The position numbers and the translations under genes are program-made. The notes beneath the pieces are model-generated. The model did no database searches. It saw only the letters and a list, made by a program, of their open reading frames with translations, and was not told the origin of the DNA. Below, in pieces: positions 18,036-28,154 of a DNA stretch of 64,000 bases (its first letter is position 1; every line of letters begins with the position of its first letter). Source of the stretch: G963666705 sp963666705 (GTDB lineage: Bacteria > Pseudomonadota > Alphaproteobacteria > CADEGL01); the NCBI GenBank assembly GCA_963666705.2, contig CAXXKO010000014.1, positions 1 to 64,000 of the forward strand. Reading direction: 5' to 3'.

Positions 18036-18167
18036 CGCACAACTCCTCCTCTGGGTCGGTTCGCGCGGGAGGCTAGCCCGGACAGGGTAAAAGGAGCGTT
18101 AACATCGCCTCTTACCCTTTCTTAACGCGCCTGGTGCATTCTCGTGGGGCAAAGGAAGGCCAACAGA

Positions 18168-18539
18168 ATGAACGCCCGGGCAATGCGCCGTCATATCAGC
18201 ATCCACACAGCGCGCGAGGCCGCGCGCCTGGCACCCTTGGCCGCGCTCCTCCTTCTGCTCGCCGGCTGCGCCCTCGCCCCGTCCTTGGCCCTGAGCGGCA
18301 TGGATGTCGTGAGCTATGCCGGCACCGACCGCTCACTGGCCGGAAACGCCGCGTCCGCGATGTCGGCAGAGGACTGCGCGGTCGTCCAGCTCGCCGACGG
18401 CCAGTCCCAATGCCTCAACAAGGAGGAGCAGGAGGCCCTGTTGGCCGCGCAAAGGCGCTACTGCTACCGCTCCCTGGGCGCCATCACCTGCTACGCCGTC
18501 CGCGACCCTTACGGCGACGGCGCCCTGCCCATCCAGTAA
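18168..18539 (+). CDS. Small predicted lipoprotein
   Basis: About 123 residues with a basic N terminus, a hydrophobic stretch and a lipobox LLAGC (PLAALLLLLAGCALAP), so probably outer-membrane anchored. The mature part has four cysteines (in EDCAVVQ, QCLN and RRYCYRSLGAITCYAV), suggesting two disulphides. I recognise no named family. The start at 18168 (MNARAMRR) lies after AGGCCAACAG; a start at 18144 is possible but has a weaker context. Confidence 0.75.
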   Translation: MNARAMRRHISIHTAREAARLAPLAALLLLLAGCALAPSLALSGMDVVSYAGTDRSLAGNAASAMSAEDCAVVQLADGQSQCLNKEEQEALLAAQRRYCYRSLGAITCYAVRDPYGDGALPIQ

Positions 18540-18542
18540 TTC

Positions 18543-18652
18543 CAAGCCACGGTGATAGGGGCCCATTGAGACGCTTGTCCAAATCTTTCGCCTAGGAGCA
18601 CCGCGCGCGGCGATGCGGCGCATCGTAAGCGGCGCGCGACGCTGGACTCTCC
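18543..18652. repeat. Structured repeat family B, half copy (copy d)
   Basis: It starts CCAAGCCACGGTGATAGG, then CGCTTGTCCAAATCTTTCG, CTAGGAGC, a CGATGCGGCGCATCG hairpin, AAGCG and CGCGACG. It then stops before any closing stem. It lies directly after the lipoprotein stop codon and is a truncated or decayed copy. Confidence 0.7.
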
Positions 18653-18712
18653 CCGCGAACTGGGGAAGAATGACGCCTCATGTCGATCGAGCATCACTGG
18701 GAGAAGCGCTAG

Positions 18713-19057
18713 ATGACGCGGGTCGTCCGCTTGGCGGATTACCGATCGCGTTACGCGCGTGTCTCCTTCAGTCGCTCCGAGCTCAGCCTCCTCCTTTCCC
18801 TCTACAGCCGCCATGTCTCGCGCGGCGAATGGCGCGACTACGCCATCGATCACGGCGCGGGCGCGGCCGTATTCACCGTCTTCCGGCGCTCGGAGGATCT
18901 GCCCGCCTTTACCATCACCAAATGGGTGCCTGATGGAAAGGCCCGGGAGCGCTACCGGGTATGCGGCCGATTCCGGCGGCTCGAGGAGGGCCAATCCCTC
19001 GACGAGGTGCTTTCAGTTTTCGAGCGAAGGCTCCGGCTCGTTAGCCACGCCGGCTGA
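18713..19057 (+). CDS. DUF2794 family protein
   Basis: 114 residues: FSRSELSLLLSLYSRHVSRG, EWRDYAIDHGAGAAVFTVFRR, and a C-terminal FERRLRLV. The pattern (R.EL..LL.LY...V..GEWRDYAID....A.F.VFRR) matches DUF2794, a small cytoplasmic family of unknown function in alphaproteobacteria. Its 3' end overlaps the convergent histidine kinase gene by 17 bp. Confidence 0.85.
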   Translation: MTRVVRLADYRSRYARVSFSRSELSLLLSLYSRHVSRGEWRDYAIDHGAGAAVFTVFRRSEDLPAFTITKWVPDGKARERYRVCGRFRRLEEGQSLDEVLSVFERRLRLVSHAG

Positions 19058-21530
19058 CGCCGGCGCCCGCGGCCGTCTTTCGAGCCACGTCGTCGGGCGT
19101 CGGCAGGAGCCGGTCGGCGGAGAACCGAACCATCGCCCTGGTGCCGGTGCCGAGCTCGCTCTCCAGCTCGAAGCGGCCGCCCAACCGCTCGGTCAACGTC
19201 TTTGCGAGGGATAGGCCGAGGCCAGTCCCCTCGTGCTTACGGTCGAGCCCGCTATCGACCTGCGCGAACGGCAGCAAGACCTTGGGCAGGTCTTCGACGC
19301 TGATGCCGACGCCCGTATCGGTCACCACTAGGAGAAGGCCGCCCTCGTCGTCGAGGCCGGCCCGGGCAACCACGTGCCCGCCGGCGGGCGTGAACTTGAC
19401 CGAGTTCGAGAGCAGGTTCAGCAGAACCTGCTTGAGGGCCCGGGCATCGGCCCGCAGCATCGGCAAGTCCGCCTGACACGACATGTCGAGCTCGAGGCCC
19501 GCTTCCACCGCTCGGCCCTCGACGATGCGCAGGCAGGTCCTCAGGGTATCGGCCACGTCGACCTCCTCCTCGTCGAAGTCGAACTTGCCGGCGTCGAGCT
19601 TGGAGAGGTCGAGGAGATCGTTGATCAGGCTGAGCAGGTGCCGCGCGCTTTCGAAGATGTCCTTCACATATTCGGCGTAGGTCGTGTTGCCGATGGGGCC
19701 GAAGGTCTCCTCCATCATGATCTCGGAGAAGCCCATGACGGCGTTGAGGGGGGTGCGCAGCTCGTGGCTCGTGTTGGCGAGGAAGTCCGACTTGCTGCGT
19801 GCCGCGAGCTCGGCATCCTCGATCGCGGCGCGCAGCCGCGCCTCGGCCCACTTCGCCTCGGTAATGTCCTGCAGGGTCCCGATGGTCCGCACCAGGCGGC
19901 CGCTCCCATCGACGACGGATTCGCCGATCTCGTGGAAATACCGGTGCTCCTTGTCCGAGCGAACCAGGCGCCTGTACTCGATGTCGTACGATCCCGCCTC
20001 GCGCGCGGCTTGGAGCACGATTCGGCTGTACATCTCCCGATCCTCGGGATGGATGCATTCCATGACCGCCTCGAAGCTCGACCGGCTCGCGAGATACGCC
20101 TCCATGCTCATGCCGTGGAGGGCCGCGAGCTCCGGCGAGCAATGCGCCAGCCGGTCGTCGACCTCGTTCCATACCCAGTGCACAATCCCCGCCATTTTCG
20201 CCGTATGGCGGAGCAGCGCCTCATTCTCCCGGATCACTTCCTCGGCCTGCTTGGTGGCGGTGACATCGAAGGTGACGCCGTCCCACACGATCGCCCCGCC
20301 CTCGGCGCGCGGCGCGGCCGTCATGGTCCGCACCCACCTGACCTCGCCCGAGGGCAGGACCATCCGGTTCTCGATCTCGAACTCGGTCAGATCCCGCGCG
20401 GAGGCCGCGACCGCCTTGCGCCACCGCGCCCGGTCGTCGGGATGGATCGATTCGATGAAGACGTCGGCATCGGCCATTATGGCCTCGCCCTCGACCCCGA
20501 ACACCGAATTGCTGGTTCCGCTCACGTAATCGAATGAGATTCGGCCGTCGGCGTGAAGGACGCGCCGGAACACGTTGCCCGGGATGTTCTCGGCGATGTC
20601 CACGAGGCGCTGCTCGCTCCACCGTAGCTCGGCCTCGGCGCGCTTGCGCGCGGTGATGTCGACGGCAACACCGTCCCAGACCACCCCGTCGCCCACGTCG
20701 CACGGCCACCCGTTGATGCCCCGCAGCCAGACCACGTCCCCGCTCGGGACGATCAGCCTGTATTCGTGCTCGAACCTGGTGAGGGTACGCGCGGACTCCA
20801 CGATGGCCGCATACCAGCCGTCGTAGTCGTCCGGGTGCATGGCGCTGGTGAAGTAGCTGGCCGCCTCCGCCACATTTCCCATGTCGAATCCGAGCATGGT
20901 CTGTATGCGCCCGCCGACGAAGGAATAGGAAATGGTTCCGTCGGCGTGCAGCTTGCGCCGGTAGACGCTGCCGGGCACGTTCTCGGTAATCTCGGTGAGG
21001 CGCCGCGTGCTTTCCCGCAGCGCCGCTTCCAGCTCGTGCTGCTGGGTCGCGTCGATGGCCACACCGTCGAAGATGGTATCGCCATTCTCGGCGCGATAGA
21101 CCCTGGCGATCGACCGCTCCCACCGCACCTCGCCCGACGTGGTGACGATTCGGTATTCGTGATCGAGGGGCGTGAGGCATTCCCGCGCGGTCGCGTTCGC
21201 CGCGAACCATCCTTCCCGGTCATCGGGATGGATCAGGCCCAGGAACAGCTCCGGGTCCCTGGTGGGGCCGGCCGGATCGACCCCATAGGACTCGTTGAAC
21301 CTGCCGCTCACATATGTGTATTTGATCGAGCCGTCGGCGCCCTCGATGCGCCGGAAGACGTCCCCCGGCACGCTCGCGGGAATGTCCCCCACGTCCAGCT
21401 CGCCGGCGCGCGGCGCATACGCCGTCTGGCCGCCACCTTCCGCGTCCCGCTCGAGCTCCGCCACCCGCCGTCGCAGCGCCTCGAGCTGCGCTTCGAGCTC
21501 GGCCCTGGTTGGATCGGGCCGCCGCGCCAT
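19041..21530 (-). CDS. Multi-PAS sensor histidine kinase
   Basis: 829 residues with no transmembrane segment, so probably a cytoplasmic sensor. A coiled-coil start (TRAELEAQLEALRRRVAELE) is followed by three closely similar PAS/PAC repeats marked GDVFRR, GSVYRR and GNVFRR, and a fourth, different PAS (MAGIVHWVWNEVDD). The HisKA domain has the phospho-acceptor His in FLANTSHELRTPLNAVMGFS. The ATPase domain has NLLSNSVKFTPAG, DTGVGISVEDL and GTGLGLSLAKTL. The start MARRPDPTR at 21530 removes a 92-residue low-quality extension. No response regulator is adjacent. The near-repetition of the first three PAS units suggests internal duplication. Confidence 0.92.
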   Translation of the reverse strand: MARRPDPTRAELEAQLEALRRRVAELERDAEGGGQTAYAPRAGELDVGDIPASVPGDVFRRIEGADGSIKYTYVSGRFNESYGVDPAGPTRDPELFLGLIHPDDREGWFAANATARECLTPLDHEYRIVTTSGEVRWERSIARVYRAENGDTIFDGVAIDATQQHELEAALRESTRRLTEITENVPGSVYRRKLHADGTISYSFVGGRIQTMLGFDMGNVAEAASYFTSAMHPDDYDGWYAAIVESARTLTRFEHEYRLIVPSGDVVWLRGINGWPCDVGDGVVWDGVAVDITARKRAEAELRWSEQRLVDIAENIPGNVFRRVLHADGRISFDYVSGTSNSVFGVEGEAIMADADVFIESIHPDDRARWRKAVAASARDLTEFEIENRMVLPSGEVRWVRTMTAAPRAEGGAIVWDGVTFDVTATKQAEEVIRENEALLRHTAKMAGIVHWVWNEVDDRLAHCSPELAALHGMSMEAYLASRSSFEAVMECIHPEDREMYSRIVLQAAREAGSYDIEYRRLVRSDKEHRYFHEIGESVVDGSGRLVRTIGTLQDITEAKWAEARLRAAIEDAELAARSKSDFLANTSHELRTPLNAVMGFSEIMMEETFGPIGNTTYAEYVKDIFESARHLLSLINDLLDLSKLDAGKFDFDEEEVDVADTLRTCLRIVEGRAVEAGLELDMSCQADLPMLRADARALKQVLLNLLSNSVKFTPAGGHVVARAGLDDEGGLLLVVTDTGVGISVEDLPKVLLPFAQVDSGLDRKHEGTGLGLSLAKTLTERLGGRFELESELGTGTRAMVRFSADRLLPTPDDVARKTAAGAGVSRRG

Positions 21531-21827
21531 CTTGGCGCCTAAATCGGACACCACGCCGCTCCCGTCTCTCGCGAATCCCGAATTCCCGCATCGCCGGCCG
21601 CCGGCCGGCGCCGAGGCGTGATTATCGTTCGTGCCGGCAACGATCGGAAAGAGGGTGTTGTTCCTATTTGGTACAGTGCCGCGCCGCCGCCCAGTCCCGG
21701 CCAAGCATCCACCCATGAGGCCACCGTCCCCGGTGGTGGGCCACAAGGCGGTCGACCATCGGCGGGCGCCGGCTCCGGTGCCGGCATCGCTGGATCGTAG
21801 TCGCAATTATGTTCCATATGCGTTCTA

Positions 21828-22121
21828 ATGCGCATCATGACGAACAGCCGAGGGACACGTCGTTCGGACGCGCATCCGCCGGGCCCCGACGGCCCGGCGA
21901 CGCTCGCCGACCTCGCCCGCGCGGGTGTGGCGGTGTTCTGCTGGTGCGACCGCTGCGGCCACAGCGCCATCCTCGATACCGCACCCCTGATCGCGCAGCT
22001 GGGGCCGGGCTTCGCCGTTCCCCGGATCGCGACACGGCTGCGCTGCGGCGGCTGCGGCGCGCGCGACGCCGCCACCCGGCCCGCCTGGCCCTCGCTCGGC
22101 CAGGTCGCGCGCCACGACTGA
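21828..22121 (+). CDS. Small zinc-ribbon-like protein
   Basis: 97 residues. Two cysteine pairs (CDRCGHSA and CGGCGARD, about 35 residues apart) indicate a zinc ribbon. Nothing else is recognised. It could start at 21828 or 21837. It is divergent from the histidine kinase, with about 300 bp between the two starts. Confidence 0.6.
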   Translation: MRIMTNSRGTRRSDAHPPGPDGPATLADLARAGVAVFCWCDRCGHSAILDTAPLIAQLGPGFAVPRIATRLRCGGCGARDAATRPAWPSLGQVARHD

Positions 22122-22131
22122 CCGCCCGTCC

Positions 22132-22398
22132 TCAGCGCTCGCCGATGCGCGGCTGGCCATCCACGCCATGGGCCGGCCCCAACGTCGTGAGGATACGCGT
22201 CGAGTCCTCGGCCGCGTGCACGCAGCGCGTGAGCAGGCCGAGGATCTCGATATTGTTGTGCAGAACCGCCCGCGCCTCGGCGCGGTGATCGGAGATGATC
22301 TTCTGGGACCGCCGGACGATCTCGTTCTGGATCTCGGAGAGGATGCCCTCGAGGGTCCAGCCCTCCGGGTCCACCGGCGTCGCGAAAAACTTAGTCAT
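22132..22398 (-). CDS. Conserved small hypothetical protein
   Basis: 88 residues from the ATG at 22398 (MTKFFATPVDPEGWTLEGIL). The middle, ILSEIQNEIVRRSQKIISDH, is a long amphipathic helix, followed by AEARAVLHNNIEILGLLTRC. It looks like a small helical cytoplasmic protein. No family name can be given with confidence. It lies 161 bp downstream of guaA on the same strand. Confidence 0.6.
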   Translation of the reverse strand: MTKFFATPVDPEGWTLEGILSEIQNEIVRRSQKIISDHRAEARAVLHNNIEILGLLTRCVHAAEDSTRILTTLGPAHGVDGQPRIGER

Positions 22399-22559
22399 GG
22401 AAGATGGCTCCCGTGGCCGCCCGTCGCATCCCCGCCCGCGCCGCGGCCTGGGCGCGGACGTTGCCGCCGCCCAACCTGGCAAAGAGGCGTTAAGGTCCGG
22501 TTAAGCATGCACGGCCAGTGGATGCCGGCCCGCACGGACGAGGCGTGAGCCGGCTGGGT

Positions 22560-24107
22560 TTACTCCCACTCGATGGTGCCGGGGGGCTTGGAGGTCACGT
22601 CGTAGACGACGCGGTTGATGCCGCGGACCTCGTTGACGATTCGTGTCGCGGTCGCGGTCAAGAACGCGTGGGAGAAGGCGAAGCTGTCCGCCGTCATGCC
22701 GTCCGTGGAGGTCACGGCGCGCAGGGCGCAGACATGCTCGTAAGAGCGCGCATCGCCCATAACGCCCACCGTTCGCACCGGGAGGAGGACGGCGAAGGCC
22801 TGCCAGATGTCGTCGTAGAGGCCGGCATTCCGAATCTCCTCCAAGAAGACCGTATCCGCCTTGCGCAGGACGGCGAGCTTCTCCTCCGTGATCTCGCCCG
22901 GCACCCGGATGGCGAGGCCCGGCCCAGGGAATGGATGGCGCCCGACCAGGCTCTCGGGCAGACCGAGCTCGCGCCCGAGCTCCCGCACCTCGTCCTTGAA
23001 CAGCTCACGCAGGGGCTCGACGAGCGAGAGCTTCATGCGCTCGGGCAGCCCGCCCACATTGTGGTGCGACTTGATGGTGGCGCTGGGCCCACCGGCTGGC
23101 GAGACGGATTCGATGACGTCGGGATAGAGCGTGCCCTGGGCCAGGAATTCGGCGCCGCCGAGCTTCGCCGCCTCCTCGTCGAAGACATCGATAAAGGTGG
23201 CGCCTATGGCCTTGCGCTTGGCCTCGGGGTCGGTCACGCCGGCGAGCGCCTGGAGGAACCGGCCCCGCGCCTCGCGATGCACGAGGGGGATGTTGTAGTG
23301 GCCGCGGAAGAGGCCGACGACCTCGTCCGCCTCGCCCGCGCGCATGAGGCCCGTATCCACGAAAATGCAGGTGAGCCGGTCGCCGATGGCCTCGTGCAGG
23401 AGGACGGCCGTCACCGAGGAATCGACACCGCCCGAGAGGCCGCAGACGACACGCTTGGCGCCCACCTGCTCGCGGACGCGCGCGACCGCCTGGCCGCGGA
23501 AGGCCGCCATCGACCAGTCGCCCGCGCAACACGCCACGCCGTGGGTGAAGCCGCGCAGGAGGTCCGCGCCATGCGGCGTGTGCGCCACCTCGGGATGGAA
23601 CTGCAGGGCGTAGAAACGACGCGCCTCGTCGGCGATCACCGCATAGGGCGCGCCGCCGCTCACGCCCACGGCGCTGAAGCCTTCCGGCAGCCGCGCGATG
23701 CGGTCGCCGTGGCTCATCCACACCTGCTCGCGGCCGCCCCGGCGCCAGGGGCCGGCAAAGATGCCGCAGTCGCCGGTCAAATCGACGAAGGCGCGCCCGA
23801 ACTCCTGCTTCTCGGAGGGCACGACCTCGCCACCGAGCTGGGCGCACATGGTCTGCTCGCCGTAACAGATACCCAAGACCGGCACGCCCATCTCGAACAC
23901 GCATCCGGGCGCCCGCGGCGTATCCACGCTCGTCACCGATTCGGGGCCGCCCGAGAGGATGATGGCGCGCGGCGCGAAATCCGCCACCGCCGACTCGGCC
24001 ATGGTGTAGGGATGGATCTCGCAATAGACGCCGCACTCGCGCACCCGCCGGGCGATGAGCTGGGTCACCTGGGAGCCGAAATCGAGGATCAGGACGCGGT
24101 CGGTCAT
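22560..24107 (-). CDS. guaA: GMP synthase (glutamine-hydrolysing)
   Basis: 515 residues. It converts XMP, glutamine and ATP to GMP. The N-terminal class I amidotransferase domain has the nucleophile Cys in GICYGEQ and the partner His in LQFHPEVAHT. The ATP-pyrophosphatase domain has the P-loop GLSGGVDSSVTA. The C-terminal dimerisation domain ends RGINRVVYDVTSKPPGTIEWE, the family's standard end. It is the last gene of the guaB-rsmB-GNAT-guaA group. Confidence 0.98.
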   Translation of the reverse strand: MTDRVLILDFGSQVTQLIARRVRECGVYCEIHPYTMAESAVADFAPRAIILSGGPESVTSVDTPRAPGCVFEMGVPVLGICYGEQTMCAQLGGEVVPSEKQEFGRAFVDLTGDCGIFAGPWRRGGREQVWMSHGDRIARLPEGFSAVGVSGGAPYAVIADEARRFYALQFHPEVAHTPHGADLLRGFTHGVACCAGDWSMAAFRGQAVARVREQVGAKRVVCGLSGGVDSSVTAVLLHEAIGDRLTCIFVDTGLMRAGEADEVVGLFRGHYNIPLVHREARGRFLQALAGVTDPEAKRKAIGATFIDVFDEEAAKLGGAEFLAQGTLYPDVIESVSPAGGPSATIKSHHNVGGLPERMKLSLVEPLRELFKDEVRELGRELGLPESLVGRHPFPGPGLAIRVPGEITEEKLAVLRKADTVFLEEIRNAGLYDDIWQAFAVLLPVRTVGVMGDARSYEHVCALRAVTSTDGMTADSFAFSHAFLTATATRIVNEVRGINRVVYDVTSKPPGTIEWE

Positions 24108-24174
24108 CGATGCTCACACAAGCGCCGGGAGGAATCGCTCGGCCGCGGCTTCGGGCGCATTAGATAGACCGGAA

Positions 24175-24735
24175 TCATGGGCTTGAACAGGGACCGCCTG
24201 GCGCGATCGCCGCACCGAGCGCCGACCAGCCGTAACCCACCTCCTCGTGGCTCTCGCCACCGAGCCGGTCGGTCCGCCGGGCGACGGCCGAGCCGCCCAT
24301 GGCCTCGTAGAAGAAGCGGGCCGGGTTCGCCGCCAGCACCCAGATGATGGCCGGATCGAGGCCGAGGCCGAGGAGGGTGCGGAACCCCTCGGCCAGGAGG
24401 GCGTGGCCGAGGCCGAGGCCCTGGTGGTCGAGGTCCACATAGAGGGTGTAGACCTCGCCCCGATAGCCCGCGATGCGTGGGCGCGCCGGGCCGACCGTGA
24501 CGAATCCGACCACCGCCCCACCCCCCGCCTCGGCCACGAAGGCGCGCTGCTTGCGGCCCGGGCGCTCGAGTCCCTGGCGCCACGCCGCCTCCTGCCGCGC
24601 GGGCGTCATGTCGAGCAGCACCCGGTCGGGCAGCATGCCGGGATAGGCCGCCCGCCAGGTCTCGACATAGACATGGGCGATGGCCCCGGCATCGGCGGGG
24701 CTGGCCGCGCGGATGCGGGCGAGGGAGACACTCAC
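24175..24735 (-). CDS. GNAT family N-acetyltransferase
   Basis: 186 residues from a GTG at 24735 that overlaps the rsmB stop (GTGA), implying translational coupling. RIRAASPADAGAIAHVYVET opens the fold. The acetyl-CoA-binding loop is DHQGLGLGHALLAEG, preceded by GEVYTLYVDL. The substrate is unknown. It lies between rsmB and guaA; this does not indicate a role in purine metabolism. Confidence 0.88.
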   Translation of the reverse strand: MSVSLARIRAASPADAGAIAHVYVETWRAAYPGMLPDRVLLDMTPARQEAAWRQGLERPGRKQRAFVAEAGGGAVVGFVTVGPARPRIAGYRGEVYTLYVDLDHQGLGLGHALLAEGFRTLLGLGLDPAIIWVLAANPARFFYEAMGGSAVARRTDRLGGESHEEVGYGWSALGAAIAPGGPCSSP

Positions 24736-26039
24736 GACCGGCGTTCCGCGACGGCGACGAAAAAGCCGTCCGTGCCATGCCGCGCGGGCGTGAGCGTCAG
24801 GGTGGGGCCGGCGCCCTCGCCCGGGTACGGGCCGCCCACCGCCTCGGCCCAGACCGCGCCCATGGGGAGCAGCGCGAAGGCCGGGTGGGCGGCAACGAGC
24901 CATGCGACTTGCTCGGCGTTCTCGCGCGCGAGCAGCGAGCAGGTGACATAGACGAGGCGCCCGCCGGGGCGGACCAGTCCAGCCGCCCGGCCGAGGATGG
25001 CGCGCCCCGCGGCGATGCCCGCGGCCAGCACCTCCTCGGTCAATTGCCACCTGGCCTCGGGCGCGCGCCGCCAGGTCCCGGAGCCGCTGCAGGGCGCATC
25101 GACCAGCACCCGGTCGGCGGCGCCGGCATGGTCCCCGAGCCAGGGGTCGTCACCGTCCGCGAATACATGCCATTCGACGCCCGCCACGCCGGCGCGGCGC
25201 AGCCTGGGCGCCATGCGGCGCAGGCGCTCGCCATCGGAATCACAGGCCAGGATGCGCCCCTCGCCGCCGAGCGCGGCCGCGAGCGCGAGGGTTTTGCCGC
25301 CCGCGCCGGCACAGAAATCGACGACCGTCATGCCCGGCCGCGCATCGACCAGGAGGGCGGCGAGCTGCGAGCCCTCGTCCTGCACTTCGACGAGGCCATC
25401 GCGGTAAGCGGCATGGGATTCGAGCGCGGGCCGCCCCACCACGCGCAGGCCGACGGGAGAGAGCGCCGCCGGCTCCGCCGCGACCCCGCCGGCCGCGAGC
25501 GCCGCCCGCGCGCCCTCCCGATCCGTCTTGAGGGTATTGACCCGCAGGGTGAGCGGCGCCGGCTCGTTGAGCGCCGCCACCTCGTGCCCACCGAGGGGCA
25601 GCAGCGCGGGCGCGAGCCAGGCTGGAACCTCGAGGCGCGCGTCCTCGGGCTGCTCGGGCGCGTCGAGCGGGCAGCCGGCAAGCGCGGCGGCCATGGCCGC
25701 CTCTTCCCCTGTGAGCACCTCGGGGCGGTACTGGCCGCCGTCGAACGCGGCCGCGAGGGCCGCCGCATCCCAACAGTCGTGGAGCATCAAGTCGGCGATG
25801 ACGCGGCGCCGCGCGTCGGGCGCGGGGCCGGCCGGCGCGGCGCGGCCGAGCCACCAGTCGAGGCGCGCCCGCCGCCGCAGCACACCGTAGAGCCGCTCGC
25901 GCACCGCCGCCCGGTCTTTCGAGCCCATGTAGCGGCGCTTGCGAGTATAGAGCGAGAGCGCCCGGTCGGCGGGCCGGGCCGGGTGCCCCACCTCGTCGAG
26001 CAGGTCGATCGCCGCCCGCAGCCGCGCGCCCGGTGTCAC
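24732..26039 (-). CDS. rsmB: RsmB/NOP-family rRNA cytosine-C5 methyltransferase
   Basis: 435 residues. An N-terminal NusB-like helical region (ARLRAAIDLLDEVGHP, then DRAAVRERLYGVLRRR) precedes a SAM-dependent methyltransferase domain with VVDFCAGAGGKTLALAAALG. The two catalytic cysteines are in DAPCSGSGTWRR and VTCSLL. The enzyme methylates a cytosine in 16S rRNA (C967 in E. coli RsmB). It starts 36 bp after the guaB stop and overlaps the GNAT gene. Confidence 0.9.
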   Translation of the reverse strand: MTPGARLRAAIDLLDEVGHPARPADRALSLYTRKRRYMGSKDRAAVRERLYGVLRRRARLDWWLGRAAPAGPAPDARRRVIADLMLHDCWDAAALAAAFDGGQYRPEVLTGEEAAMAAALAGCPLDAPEQPEDARLEVPAWLAPALLPLGGHEVAALNEPAPLTLRVNTLKTDREGARAALAAGGVAAEPAALSPVGLRVVGRPALESHAAYRDGLVEVQDEGSQLAALLVDARPGMTVVDFCAGAGGKTLALAAALGGEGRILACDSDGERLRRMAPRLRRAGVAGVEWHVFADGDDPWLGDHAGAADRVLVDAPCSGSGTWRRAPEARWQLTEEVLAAGIAAGRAILGRAAGLVRPGGRLVYVTCSLLARENAEQVAWLVAAHPAFALLPMGAVWAEAVGGPYPGEGAGPTLTLTPARHGTDGFFVAVAERRS

Positions 26040-26075
26040 GCGATTGGCCCGCCCAACGCCGCCATCGCCCGCGGG

Positions 26076-27536
<1,461 letters not shown>

Positions 27537-27681
27537 GGTGCCTCCCTGACGGGTTGGCGCGGCATCATACACAAGTGACCGCCGGATGTGGAACTGATTG
27601 CGACGATCCAGATCGGACATCATATATATGGGAGTGGAGACGCCGCCGGACAGTCTCCCCAGCCCCCCAATGGGAGGTATC

Positions 27682-28131
27682 ATGAAGAAGAAGATCACCT
27701 GGATCCTGGTCGCCGACGGCGCACGCGCGCGCATCCTGCGCTCGGAGGGATGGGGCTCCGGACTCGAGCCCGCGCTCGACAAGGAATTTATCGGCGACCG
27801 CCGGCCGACCCGGGAGATCGGCGCCGAGCGCCCCGGCCGCACCCGGCCAAGCAGCACCGGTCAGCCCGCGGCCATGGAGCCCAAGGCCGACTGGCACCGC
27901 CTCGAGAAGGCCCAGTTCGCGAAGTCCCTCTCCCACATCCTCGACGAAGCCGCCCTCGCCAATCGCTACGACCGGCTGGTGCTGTGCGCGCCGCCGCAAG
28001 CGCTCGGCGACCTGCGCGCGGCTCTCGGCAAGCAGGCACACGATCGCATCGTCGCCGAGATCAACAAGGACCTCACGTCTCTTCCCCTCGACGAGATCGA
28101 GAAGCGATTGGAACAGGTGGTGCCGGTCTGA
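27682..28131 (+). CDS. Host attachment family protein
   Basis: 149 residues starting KKKITWILVADGARARILRS and ending EIEKRLEQVV. The layout (WIL.ADGARARI, a variable basic middle, then F...L...L...A....YDRLVLCAPP..LG.LR..L....) matches the host-attachment (PF10116) family, first named for plant-host attachment in Agrobacterium and related to eRF1-like folds. Biochemical function is unknown. The start follows GGGAGG at 27670-27675. It is divergent from guaB. Confidence 0.85.
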   Translation: MKKKITWILVADGARARILRSEGWGSGLEPALDKEFIGDRRPTREIGAERPGRTRPSSTGQPAAMEPKADWHRLEKAQFAKSLSHILDEAALANRYDRLVLCAPPQALGDLRAALGKQAHDRIVAEINKDLTSLPLDEIEKRLEQVVPV

Positions 28132-28154
28132 GGCGGGGTGGCCGGGCGACTGCC

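Noticed and set aside
22518..24167. A 549-codon open frame antisense to guaA, and similar long antisense frames opposite guaB, rsmB, glyA, nrdR and the RTX gene
   Set aside because: The sense strand encodes clear enzymes. The antisense frames are typical high-GC shadows rich in Arg, Gly, His and Asp without recognisable motifs.
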